From a virus: a stretch of DNA of 35,560 nucleotides. Positions 7,784 to 17,331 of the stretch are shown piece by piece (the first letter of the stretch is position 1; the number at the start of each line of letters is the position of its first letter). A program made the position numbers and the translations under genes. The stretch covers positions 1-35,560 of the IMG/VR virus record IMGVR_UViG_3300021961_000300, one strand, 5' to 3'. The notes below the pieces were generated by a model. It made no database searches and was not told the DNA's origin. It saw only the letters and a program-made list of their open reading frames with translations.

Positions 7784-7997
7784 TGATTAACTCCTTTAAT
7801 AAAAATTTTATTTCATTTATATCATCCTTCATATTATCAAGTTCTTCTTTAAAATTTTGTATTTTTTGATTCTCCTTTTCTTTTGATTGCCTCAAAGAAA
7901 TATAAGAATCATAATCGGAAGAACTTGTATTCACGATGGCTCCACTTCTGACATCTCTATATAAATTGGAGTGTCCTTTTACTGGTATTTTTTCCAT
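7764..7997 (-). CDS. 77-aa hypothetical protein with C-terminal coiled coil
   Basis: The product opens with MEKIPVKGHSNLYRDVRSGA, followed by a Ser-rich turn. Residues 35-72 are a charged helix (KEKENQKIQNFKEELDNMKD and onward) likely to form a coiled coil. The N-terminal phrase HSNLYRDVRSGAIVN is one I associate with small cyanophage proteins in this operon, but no function is known to me. It follows the 2568-aa gene by 10 bases. Confidence 0.75.
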   Translation of the reverse strand: MEKIPVKGHSNLYRDVRSGAIVNTSSSDYDSYISLRQSKEKENQKIQNFKEELDNMKDDINEIKFLLKELINGSRQN

Positions 7998-8007
7998 AAT
8001 TAATCAA

Positions 8008-11000
8008 TTACGCAAGAGCAATAACTCTTAGATCTTTTAGTCTTGGAACGTATGCCTGATTAGTTGATGTTAATACAATCTTAATTGCAAAGTTTGTAAA
8101 CGATGGCAATTGATCTGCGGTAAACTCATACTCACGGAATTCTAAGAAATTAGAATTAAATCCTAGAGTATTGGACTTCTCAATGAACTTATCAGGAAGA
8201 CCATCACTATTTTCATTAGTAATAATTTGATTTAAATTATTCAAATTATTATAACCTGGGAAGGGTGTAAACACTGGTTGAGTGTTTACTGAATTGTTGA
8301 TTGTATAGAAAGCTCTAATATCAGAGTAGGTATTAATATGAGCACCAAGAATTAGTTTAATAGACGTTGCTGGATTTGTAAGAGAAATTAACTTAGTGAC
8401 ATACTGTGATGCAGTTGGATCATCGAGGAGAGATGTGGATCTTCCATCAGTTGCAAAGTTTTGAATAACACTATTGATTCTATTAGAAGTTGTAATAATA
8501 TTTGTTCTATTTGTATCAAGAACTGGAGATAATCTTTCATCGAGAGAGGTTAGATTAAATCTCATAGTGAAAGATTTGTTTCCGGGAAGTGTTGATAGAG
8601 AATTCGTTTCATTTACTTCCGAACATATAATTCTTGGGGTGGTGAAATAATTTGTATTATTAAGAGAAATATCACTATATCCGTTGTCAACAAAAGATGC
8701 TTCAGATCCATTAACACTTGTTCCCGATACAGTTCTGACTTCAGCAGTTAAATCTGTTCCATTTGGAGTGAAATTCTGAACGTTTGGAGTTAGAGCCTCA
8801 AACTGAATGTTTTGTGATGCGGTTACATTTATTCCACCGCCAGACTTAGTTTTGTTAAAATACAAGTCTGGGAATCCTGTTGAAGATGTTCTATCTGTTC
8901 CTGTTTGAGAATCTGGAGTTATCTTAATATTATAATGATCGAGTCCAATTGATTCATTAACTTCAGAATCTGATAAAACATGTTCTTTATTGATTCTACG
9001 GAGGGAAATTCCATTGAGTTCATACTTAGAAACTAACGTTCCTGCAGGATAAGAGAATGACTTTGTTCCATCAACCGCTCTAGAGGTGATTCCAATTGAT
9101 CCAGACGATGTGGTTTCATAAGACATGATTTCGTTACCAACAATTAGATAACCATAATTTGTTGTTCCAACACCTACGTTTTCAAATGATCCAAAGTTAC
9201 TTGAATCAAGTACACTCATTGATTCTGTTCCACTGGATGAATAATCAACAGTTAATTTAGTTGGAATAACATCAGATTTAACATTTGTTAAAGAGACTCT
9301 GTTTAGGATAGAGTGCATACCATGGTTTTTGTGGTTCACCTTAATATGCAGGCCATCATTTACAATTTCTACAGGAGAAATTGGATAAACAGACCCTCCA
9401 CTAGTTCCGTTCAAGTATGTTGTTACTCCAGAATTGTTAACGTACTTAATAGAATTTGCAGTTCCGACCACAAATTCTCCCTGACACTGATCGATGATTA
9501 ACTGATTATTTCCTGTCGTAATACCTATGGAGAATCTTGCATTTCTCCCGACTTCACTACTTCCAATGGTTGTAATACCAACAATATCGCCAACAACATA
9601 ACCATAACCAGAATTAGAAATCGTTGCCGCTATAGCAACACCATCTGTGATGCTAATATCCGCAGTTGCGTTTCTACCAGATCCTGTAATATTGACAAGA
9701 GAAACTCCGGAGAATGTAAATGTGCCACTAAGAGGTGTGTATCCTATACCAGCGTTAATAATATCAAGATTTCCTATTGCAGATCCCGCCAATCCAACAA
9801 CACTTCCAGTAAAATCTGATCCATCTTGTAAAATTGTATTTCCAATAGTCAATCCAGAATCACTGATTGAAGAAGCCAATGCAACCTTAATCTTTCTTGA
9901 ATTTATTTCAAGTGGATTTGATAGAAGAGTTGCAACTTGACTGTTTCCTTCAGAAAGTTTTGGATTATAGAATTGAATGTTACCATTTGGAACAAAACTT
10001 GCTCTATAAAGAGTAAACTTGAGGTCTTCAAACTGACTTGCATCCCAAGTAGATGCGTTTTGTGATTTAAATAATGAACCTAACAGTGGTTGTGAAGAAA
10101 CGATTATTTGACCTGAAGCTGAATTTGCTGCTGTAGAAATTTCAGTTTCTCCCAATCTAGAAATCCAAACGTTGTATTCGGTGGAGTTTGATAGGAGAAC
10201 AATTGCATATTCTTTTCCAGCCTCAAGATAGACTGGAGCATCAAAATTGAAGGTGGTTGCTATAGATGCATCATCGGATGTATTGACATTTTCTGGATTT
10301 AAAACAACTTCGCTAAGAGGAAGTATTTTTTGAGTTGGAACTCCCAAATTAACACTTCTGATCTGGCAAGTTACAGGAAGTGTGTCATCCTTTGTGTTAA
10401 AGAATACGTCAAGCTTAGTGACATAAACTCCAGTGTCTTCCGCAACAAAGAAAGTTTGTGCGAGAGGGTCAATAGTATAATCTATTCTTCCAATTCTAGA
10501 TGAAGTTGTTGAAGAAACAACGGCTCTTGACTGAGAAGTAGACACCTCAGAAGCATTAACAGATTCGCTGAGAGTTTGTGTCTCAATACGAGCATTTCTA
10601 ACCGACAAAATGGTTTCTTGTACGGTTTGAATTGTTCCTCTGGACGCAAAGTTCTCTTCCGCAATAGTGGAGACTATTCCGGGAATTGTACTATTTGAAG
10701 AATTACTTGTTAGTCTGAAGATCTTATCTCCAGAAGTAAACTGTTCGTTTCCAGAGATATTTGGATCTGGAATGAAGAATGATCCAAGCAAACTTCCAAC
10801 TTCATCGGTTACTAATCTGACATTTGTTATCTCAGCTATAGCACCGCTTGTTTGTCCTCTAAGAATTGTTCCAGCAGAAACCCATCCATAAAAGTCTCCT
10901 TGAACTTCTTCTGAAAGAGAGAACGTATCAACATTCAATGTTGTTGATGTTGAGGAATATGTTTCTGGAACAGTTTGAGTCGAATTGTATGGGTTTGCAG

Positions 11001-14000
11001 TATAAATTTCCTCTGCATTGTTATATGGTCCAGTCTTATGATTAGACTGAGCGACTCTAAATCTAATGTGGGGATTTGTCTCAGACAATTCTGCTGAAAT
11101 TTCTTGAGCCTGTGTTGATCCAACAACAGTCTCTCCAACCTGGAAAGTTCCAGATGTCATTGTAATCTCAAGAAGTTTGGGGAAACAGTATTTGTTTACA
11201 TCAATTCCATCAAAGAATGCATACATTTTTGTATATGCTTTGAGTCGATATGATTTGAACTCAACGTTTCTAGATCTAACAAGAGGTAAAACTTCAGAAC
11301 TAATAACCTTATCACCTTGAGATTCTGTATTGAATTGTTCTGTTACAACTTTTCTAGATCCACTTCTAGATGAAACTCCGGTTTTTGTTGTGGTATTTGT
11401 TGTAACATCAACCACATCAGTCCTCGTGGTAATTTCAGTTCCCACAACTCTACTATCTGGCATTACACCACCAGTAAATCCTGGTCTAGTATTGCCAAAT
11501 CTATCAACTACAGACTCTCCACGTAGTCTTCTAACACTGTTTTCAAAGGAGAATTCATTTACTCCAACAATATTTCTATTTTGATCTGCCAGGGACCACC
11601 TTTCTCCAGATAAGAATCTATCTCTTAATTGAATAGCATCGTTTAATCCAATTTGTCTGTCAATATTTGAAGTGGAATCTGAAGTTTGATTGACTCTTTC
11701 TGTTCTAGATGCAACATCTTCGCCAGTCCAAATAGTAGTCCATGAATTCCAAACTATTGGAGTAAGGCCTGTTTGTGGATCTAATCCTTCAAGTGCAGAT
11801 AATTCATTAACAGTGGATGCATAATTTCCTTCAACATTAATAGTCCTAGAAGCAAGTCTTGTAGTGTCTACCCAAGTGTCTGACGCTGGGTTCAGGAAAA
11901 TAGTTCCTTCCCAGAATTTAACTAGGAATGGTGTAACATTTTCTACTCTTGTAGCAAATGGGTTTTTCACCCACTCAATATCACTGTAATCTAAGGTAAC
12001 AATTCCATTATTTTTTCTAACATTGCTTCCATCTAAATCAGTAACATAATTTAAATCGACATTTGGATTTGAAGTAGTGCCAATTCCAATAATGGAATTT
12101 GATCCGACAAGCAAGTCTAATGAAGTTGTATAGTGGGAAGGTCTTAATTCACTATTTGATGAATCAATACTGTTTTTGATGCCAATAGATTTGTTCTGAG
12201 ATGAAAAATCTTTAAAGTTATCTACAAAGAACCCTGATTTATAACGATTTAATCCATTAGCATCACTTATGAATAGATTTGAAGTGTCAGATTCAAGTAA
12301 GGATAGTGATGTATAATATTCTAAATTTTTAATTCTATCCTCAAGATTTTTAATATCAACCATTCTATATCTCTTATAATCTAAGAGATTGATCGAGGCT
12401 GCTGAAGTATTATAGAGGAATGGTGGTAAATTGATTCTTGCAATCTCCAACGCATTGTCAACAGATGTTGGTAGTTCTGGTTTCTCCGCCGGCGTTCCAT
12501 ATTTAATCTGGAAAACACCATCCTTTGTCAAGAAGACCCTATCAATTCTTGGAAGATAGAATGAATATGAGAGGATTATATTTTCATCAGATGCTAAAAT
12601 GTTTGAAGCAGAACTTCCCTGTGTTGTGAAGTCTCTTCCATCAAATTCAAATGGAGAGTTTGATCCTGCAGAAACTGTATAATTAGCAACTCTTGGTCTT
12701 ATATCAATAATATCAGAGTTTCTAACAGAATTTATATTTGGTATTGCGGAATAGTCATATGACTTATATGAATTTACAGTGGTAATATCACCAGTATCTG
12801 AGGTGTCATAATATCCATATGAATAATAAACTTTTAACTTTTTGCTTGGGACAGATGCATTTGATCTTCTGATTAATCTTCCATAATCATAGTATGAGAA
12901 TCTCTGACCATTATCAAAGGTAAATTTACCAGATACATCAATACTACTTTCATCAAGAGATGAAACTTCACCATTAATTCCAGATTCTTCAAACGAAATA
13001 TTCTCTCCAGCAATAAAACTTGAAGAATTTACTGGAGTATATCCTATTGTACTGCTATCTATTTTTTCAACAATAATTGCAATCGCTCCACTTGTAGATC
13101 CTGTAATTTTTTCTCCAAGTATTAAATCTGATGTTGTGGTTGTTGGCCCATCTAGTGATGTAATGGTAACTCTTGGAGCATTTGGAGTATTGGTGTCATA
13201 AGATTCATAGACTCTATAAACAGTTACTACGTCTGGAACATTCAGGCATATTTCGTCATCTTGAACTCTTGTTCCATATGGGAAGTTTCCATATGTCAAT
13301 CCATCATTGAGCGTCGTTGATCCGATACCAGATCCATCATAAATTGATTTGTCTATAACCAAAGAGGAAACTCTTTGTAAGTTTTTAATTTTCTCTTTTA
13401 CATTTGTCTTCGTTCTTGTTGATATTAGTCTTGCAGAACCATCTGAAGATAGTCCTCTAATTGTTAACTGAGTTCCGCCAGAAATTCCAAAATCAAATTG
13501 ATCTGCAGATAAAGATTCTGTTCCTCCATCGGAACGAATTAGAACGTATCTTTCTTCATCAAATGGTTGGAATATTTCATTGGTTCCTGCAGTAATTTGT
13601 AATTCTCCACCAGTGATTGTCACAGTATCTTGTTTTCTGATACTTAGGGTGGATCCTGTAATATCAACATCTGATATGTTTGCTTTTGGCAAACTTGTAA
13701 ATAGAGAATTCTGAGAGTTTTGCGAATAAGCTCTAATTACCTGTACGTTTTCAAAGGTTGTTTCTGTAGATGGCAATGCACCATCACAAACACCTAAGAC
13801 TGTTGTGACCCCCGCAACGGAGAATGTGGTTACTCCAACCGAAGTTACTCTTGCAAATGAATCTGTTCCAAAACCAGATCTGGTATATTTGATAATATCA
13901 TTTACATGTAATTTAGTAGATATAGTTCTGTTTGATGTTGTTGCATCGCTCAGTCCACTTGCTTCACCGGTTAAGGTTATCTGACCTATATTAAAAGTAG

Positions 14001-15714
14001 GTGAAAGAATAATATCCGCAGAAAATGTATTTGCGGTTCCAACTATTCCATATAAAGACTTTGCATCACTTGTGTTATATTCGGTTACTGCAATAGAAAT
14101 CCTTGTATTTTCAATTCCATCAAAGATTAGTTGTTCGTTTGGATAGAATGAACCTTCTCTTTGATATAAAGTTAATGCTTTACTAGAAGAAACTGCTTCT
14201 TTAAGGAATGCTTTTGCACCACTAGATTTTCCCTTAACAAAAGTTGGAATTGATAATGAAATTGGCTCATTCAAAGTAACTTTGGTGTAAGTCTGAATAT
14301 CATATAGAGAAATATCCCACTGATTTTCTTGTGGAGATGAAGTATTATATGATCCAGATTCTAAAGCAAAGTCATAAACTCTAGCTACCCCAATTTCTTC
14401 GCCTTGAGATGTTGTTTGGGCTACACCTGTCCTATGATTTCTAAGACTTAACGTATAAGTGTTTCCAACTCCAATATTTGGAGTTCCATAAACTCTATTA
14501 AGAGTAAAAGCATTTCCTGTCGAATACAAAATCGACTGATTTTCTAATGTTTTTGTAGTTCTTGGCTTTTTGACATCCAAAAATGTGGGAGATAAAGTCT
14601 CAACTTCATACCCACGAACAAAGGCTTTACCTGGAGAGATTTGATATACAGCTAAATCTTCTGAAGGAGTATTTCCTGCATATGTTGTTTGATTTGAGTT
14701 GAAAATACCATTTCCTAACCCATCTTTCAAAGATTCCTTGCAAGTTACGTCAAATGGTTTTACATAATAATCTCCAGATTCATCATAAGTTCTCCTAGCA
14801 AACTCATCTGATAGAAGATTGTATTCTGTATTTGATTTTATAGACTGAACTACACCGTCACGGATTGTTGACAACTCAATAAAATTCTGATCGTTGAAGT
14901 CGTCAACATCTTTTTTGAACAGTGATACTGTAATTTTTAATCTGTCAGCACCTGGAGCTGCATAATTATTAAATCCTTGTGCGTTATCATTTAAATATGG
15001 ATCTATATCTGCAGAAATAATCTCTTCATTTACAAGAAGGCCAACTCTACATGAAGGTGTATTGGAATATTGATCTAATAGAATAATTTCGTCATCTACT
15101 TGTACGAAATATCCTCTTACAAAATATACTCCACTCGAAATTGTAAATATTGCCGCAGTTGATGAAGAATTTGATGCAACTGTAGTAGCAAATCCTTGAC
15201 CTGCTGAAATAAAACTACTTCCAAAAGATAAAGTCTCATCAATCAGTAAAGTTTCTGAATCTGAGAATTTAGAAGAAGAATTATCTACAGTACTAGTAGT
15301 AAGGTAACTAACATAAAGTGTATAGGTTCCTCTTTCAGAATCTTGAGATGTTAGAACCTTCTCTACTTGCGCTTTGATGTTAGTAGTTGATCCTGTAATC
15401 TTTTTGCCAACAAGTTGATCCAAATACAAAGATACTGGTATCCCAGCAAACTCATCCTCAATCTGAATTGCCGCTACTTGATTGTTGTAAGAAGTTTGGC
15501 CTGGAATTACCTTAGCACCTTCTTTAAAAAAGTGCGTGCCAAATTGTTCGATTTGATTTTGTAGTATCGACTGAAGAGTTGTTAACTCTCTTGCCTGGAC
15601 GGGATATCCTGGTTTGAAAAGGACTTTATAGTAATCCCTGTCCTTTCCACCAACAGAAGGTGCATAATAATCATCAAAGTATGGCGAGACGTTGAGATTA
15701 GTTTCTTGGGGCAT
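8008..15714 (-). CDS. Giant DUF4815-type baseplate/fibre-connector protein (gp9/gp10 position)
   Basis: The product has 2568 residues. The N-terminus (about 1-560) has the DUF4815 pattern: YFDDYYAPSVGGKDRDYYKV, then VLFKPGYPVQARELTTLQSI and HFFKEGAKVIPG. DUF4815 is recalled, not searched. About residues 1480-1510 contain SYRLKAYTKMYAFFDGIDVN, and about 1748-1858 contain DPLAQTFFV, LDVFFNTKDDTLPVTCQIR and YAIVLLSNSTEYNVWISRLG. Both are signatures I associate with cyanophage gp10-like structural proteins. Modules shared with other proteins here include ITGSTSGAIA copies (near 861 and 1611), GYT-type repeats near 1990-2045 and a YLIVGNEIMSY module near 2190-2240. The C-terminus (about 2470-2568) is beta-rich and ends in VPRLKDLRVIALA. 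It lies where T4 has genes 9 to 12 and probably links the baseplate wedge to fibres. Confidence 0.85.
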   Translation of the reverse strand: MPQETNLNVSPYFDDYYAPSVGGKDRDYYKVLFKPGYPVQARELTTLQSILQNQIEQFGTHFFKEGAKVIPGQTSYNNQVAAIQIEDEFAGIPVSLYLDQLVGKKITGSTTNIKAQVEKVLTSQDSERGTYTLYVSYLTTSTVDNSSSKFSDSETLLIDETLSFGSSFISAGQGFATTVASNSSSTAAIFTISSGVYFVRGYFVQVDDEIILLDQYSNTPSCRVGLLVNEEIISADIDPYLNDNAQGFNNYAAPGADRLKITVSLFKKDVDDFNDQNFIELSTIRDGVVQSIKSNTEYNLLSDEFARRTYDESGDYYVKPFDVTCKESLKDGLGNGIFNSNQTTYAGNTPSEDLAVYQISPGKAFVRGYEVETLSPTFLDVKKPRTTKTLENQSILYSTGNAFTLNRVYGTPNIGVGNTYTLSLRNHRTGVAQTTSQGEEIGVARVYDFALESGSYNTSSPQENQWDISLYDIQTYTKVTLNEPISLSIPTFVKGKSSGAKAFLKEAVSSSKALTLYQREGSFYPNEQLIFDGIENTRISIAVTEYNTSDAKSLYGIVGTANTFSADIILSPTFNIGQITLTGEASGLSDATTSNRTISTKLHVNDIIKYTRSGFGTDSFARVTSVGVTTFSVAGVTTVLGVCDGALPSTETTFENVQVIRAYSQNSQNSLFTSLPKANISDVDITGSTLSIRKQDTVTITGGELQITAGTNEIFQPFDEERYVLIRSDGGTESLSADQFDFGISGGTQLTIRGLSSDGSARLISTRTKTNVKEKIKNLQRVSSLVIDKSIYDGSGIGSTTLNDGLTYGNFPYGTRVQDDEICLNVPDVVTVYRVYESYDTNTPNAPRVTITSLDGPTTTTSDLILGEKITGSTSGAIAIIVEKIDSSTIGYTPVNSSSFIAGENISFEESGINGEVSSLDESSIDVSGKFTFDNGQRFSYYDYGRLIRRSNASVPSKKLKVYYSYGYYDTSDTGDITTVNSYKSYDYSAIPNINSVRNSDIIDIRPRVANYTVSAGSNSPFEFDGRDFTTQGSSASNILASDENIILSYSFYLPRIDRVFLTKDGVFQIKYGTPAEKPELPTSVDNALEIARINLPPFLYNTSAASINLLDYKRYRMVDIKNLEDRIKNLEYYTSLSLLESDTSNLFISDANGLNRYKSGFFVDNFKDFSSQNKSIGIKNSIDSSNSELRPSHYTTSLDLLVGSNSIIGIGTTSNPNVDLNYVTDLDGSNVRKNNGIVTLDYSDIEWVKNPFATRVENVTPFLVKFWEGTIFLNPASDTWVDTTRLASRTINVEGNYASTVNELSALEGLDPQTGLTPIVWNSWTTIWTGEDVASRTERVNQTSDSTSNIDRQIGLNDAIQLRDRFLSGERWSLADQNRNIVGVNEFSFENSVRRLRGESVVDRFGNTRPGFTGGVMPDSRVVGTEITTRTDVVDVTTNTTTKTGVSSRSGSRKVVTEQFNTESQGDKVISSEVLPLVRSRNVEFKSYRLKAYTKMYAFFDGIDVNKYCFPKLLEITMTSGTFQVGETVVGSTQAQEISAELSETNPHIRFRVAQSNHKTGPYNNAEEIYTANPYNSTQTVPETYSSTSTTLNVDTFSLSEEVQGDFYGWVSAGTILRGQTSGAIAEITNVRLVTDEVGSLLGSFFIPDPNISGNEQFTSGDKIFRLTSNSSNSTIPGIVSTIAEENFASRGTIQTVQETILSVRNARIETQTLSESVNASEVSTSQSRAVVSSTTSSRIGRIDYTIDPLAQTFFVAEDTGVYVTKLDVFFNTKDDTLPVTCQIRSVNLGVPTQKILPLSEVVLNPENVNTSDDASIATTFNFDAPVYLEAGKEYAIVLLSNSTEYNVWISRLGETEISTAANSASGQIIVSSQPLLGSLFKSQNASTWDASQFEDLKFTLYRASFVPNGNIQFYNPKLSEGNSQVATLLSNPLEINSRKIKVALASSISDSGLTIGNTILQDGSDFTGSVVGLAGSAIGNLDIINAGIGYTPLSGTFTFSGVSLVNITGSGRNATADISITDGVAIAATISNSGYGYVVGDIVGITTIGSSEVGRNARFSIGITTGNNQLIIDQCQGEFVVGTANSIKYVNNSGVTTYLNGTSGGSVYPISPVEIVNDGLHIKVNHKNHGMHSILNRVSLTNVKSDVIPTKLTVDYSSSGTESMSVLDSSNFGSFENVGVGTTNYGYLIVGNEIMSYETTSSGSIGITSRAVDGTKSFSYPAGTLVSKYELNGISLRRINKEHVLSDSEVNESIGLDHYNIKITPDSQTGTDRTSSTGFPDLYFNKTKSGGGINVTASQNIQFEALTPNVQNFTPNGTDLTAEVRTVSGTSVNGSEASFVDNGYSDISLNNTNYFTTPRIICSEVNETNSLSTLPGNKSFTMRFNLTSLDERLSPVLDTNRTNIITTSNRINSVIQNFATDGRSTSLLDDPTASQYVTKLISLTNPATSIKLILGAHINTYSDIRAFYTINNSVNTQPVFTPFPGYNNLNNLNQIITNENSDGLPDKFIEKSNTLGFNSNFLEFREYEFTADQLPSFTNFAIKIVLTSTNQAYVPRLKDLRVIALA

Positions 15715-15720
15715 AATTCT

Positions 15721-17304
15721 TTAGAATTGCAAAATAACTTTGATATCTTCTTTTTGATTTGTTGACCTTGTGATTGAAGGTCTATTGTCAACGTAAATTA
15801 TATTTCCAGAGTATTTTTTAACCTCTGGTTGAGAAACACCTTTTACAAATTGCTGTCCAAGGTAATATGTCCTACTATTTATTACAGTACTTACACCTGG
15901 ATTGGATGATGTACCAAAACTAGTATCAATTCCAAGATTGACGGATCCACCAACAACTGTTAAAGATCCTCCTGTGGATGGATTTGCAGTAAATCTATTC
16001 AAGAAATATCCATATGTTGGCACATTCTGGCCTGAAGAACTTTCATATCCAAGACCAGTAGTAAATCCTGCCAATGATCTATCTTGCCAATATTTCAATA
16101 CTCCAGTTGCTTGATCGTATGATACAACTCTTCCAACCGCTGTTGATCCAACACCAATTGTTTGCGTAATAAAACTATCTGCGGTAAAAGTTGCAGTATC
16201 ATATCCAGATCCAGTTAATTTAAGAGCATAAACTCCACTCGCTTTATCTAATCCCAAAAGATCTGTTGAATCATATGCTTCAGGATTTTCTACAACTCCA
16301 ACCCTAGCGATCTGGTTACCTGTGATAAAATCTGGATTTTCAGTATCATTTTCAATTCTAGAATATATTAAAACATTATATGCTCCAAGTTCACGATATA
16401 TATCTGCACCATGTCCTCCTTGTGGGGGAATAATGACATTGAAAACTGGACTTGTTGTTCCTGTTGGAACTCCACCAGCAGATAAATCTACTGTTCCATA
16501 TGTGTAATTAGATCCGCCATTTGAAACAGTAATTGAATCTATCTTTGAATCATTATTAATTACAATAGTTGCTTCGGCACCAGAACCATCACCTTTGATT
16601 GGAACTCGTGTATATGTTCTATTCGCTGTTCCAAGACCAACACCACGATTTGTTATTGTAACTATCTTAAGTTGACCACTTGTTGCTGCATTATTTCTAA
16701 CTGCCGCATCTGTGGAATTGGTAGCCCAATCTGATGGGACTGGCATGAAATTTGTTGAATCAAATTTTATAATATCTTGTGGTCTAATTGTATAAAGATA
16801 TTTCCAAATATAACCATCGCCACTTGTCCCTGCAGCTCTTGGTTCTAGGTCTGTAAAAGTTGGTTCATCTAAAGATGGTCTTCCGTTTAAATTTTCTGGA
16901 TCAGTTCCATTTTGCAAACAAATATAAACTTTATAATCACTATTCATTACATAATAGTTTGCCGAATATAAACTAATAGCACCAGATTTATTTGCTGGAT
17001 TAGTTCTACTTATATCATGACGATACATATCATAAGTGGTTCCGGAAGACCAAGTTATTTTTCTAATAACTTGTCTTACATCACCTGCTGCTATTTTTTT
17101 AAGGGCAATTAAGGTATCCCAATAATCATTCTCCTGATCAAAGTTATCTTTTGGATCTGGTGGATTTGAGTTCCAAGTTGATGAATAATCAGTAGCATTT
17201 GGGAGACCAACAAAGGTATAATAAGAGTTTGTTGTGGTAGTAACACCGGCAACAAAGTTTTTAGCATTTAATATACGAAGTTGGTCTGTAATTATTGCAG
17301 CCAT
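15721..17304 (-). CDS. 8: Baseplate wedge protein gp8
   Basis: This is the T4 gp8 homologue, part of the baseplate wedge with gp6, gp7, gp10, gp11, gp25 and gp53. Diagnostic stretches are GDGYIWKYLYTI (T4 has GDGYVWEYLFEI) and the C-terminal YVDNRPSITRSTNQKEDIKV (T4 YMENRPPIIMAMDQTEEINI). It has 527 residues, against 334 in T4. The extra length lies partly in about 210-285, where VTITNRGVGL and ITVSNGGSNYTYGTV are copies of the GSGYT-type repeat, and partly near 390-480. A CATAAATA late motif sits about 20 bases upstream, overlapping the stop of the 4019-aa gene. The next gene starts 6 bases after its stop. Confidence 0.92.
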   Translation of the reverse strand: MAAIITDQLRILNAKNFVAGVTTTTNSYYTFVGLPNATDYSSTWNSNPPDPKDNFDQENDYWDTLIALKKIAAGDVRQVIRKITWSSGTTYDMYRHDISRTNPANKSGAISLYSANYYVMNSDYKVYICLQNGTDPENLNGRPSLDEPTFTDLEPRAAGTSGDGYIWKYLYTIRPQDIIKFDSTNFMPVPSDWATNSTDAAVRNNAATSGQLKIVTITNRGVGLGTANRTYTRVPIKGDGSGAEATIVINNDSKIDSITVSNGGSNYTYGTVDLSAGGVPTGTTSPVFNVIIPPQGGHGADIYRELGAYNVLIYSRIENDTENPDFITGNQIARVGVVENPEAYDSTDLLGLDKASGVYALKLTGSGYDTATFTADSFITQTIGVGSTAVGRVVSYDQATGVLKYWQDRSLAGFTTGLGYESSSGQNVPTYGYFLNRFTANPSTGGSLTVVGGSVNLGIDTSFGTSSNPGVSTVINSRTYYLGQQFVKGVSQPEVKKYSGNIIYVDNRPSITRSTNQKEDIKVILQF

Positions 17305-17323
17305 TTTGACGGAGTTTTTTATC

Positions 17324-17331
17324 TATTTATG
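17324..17331 (-). promoter_or_regulatory. Late promoter motif CATAAATA
   Basis: The minus-strand CATAAATA lies about 20 bases upstream of the gp8 ATG. It contains the TAA stop of the 4019-aa gene, the same arrangement seen before gp13. Confidence 0.65.

Noticed and set aside
15876-15883. AATAAATA inside gp8, and another at 1474-1481 inside the 51-aa gene
   Set aside because: Both are inside coding sequence and more than 100 bases from the next start, unlike the junction motifs. AT-rich chance matches are likely, although the first could still serve the 2568-aa gene.
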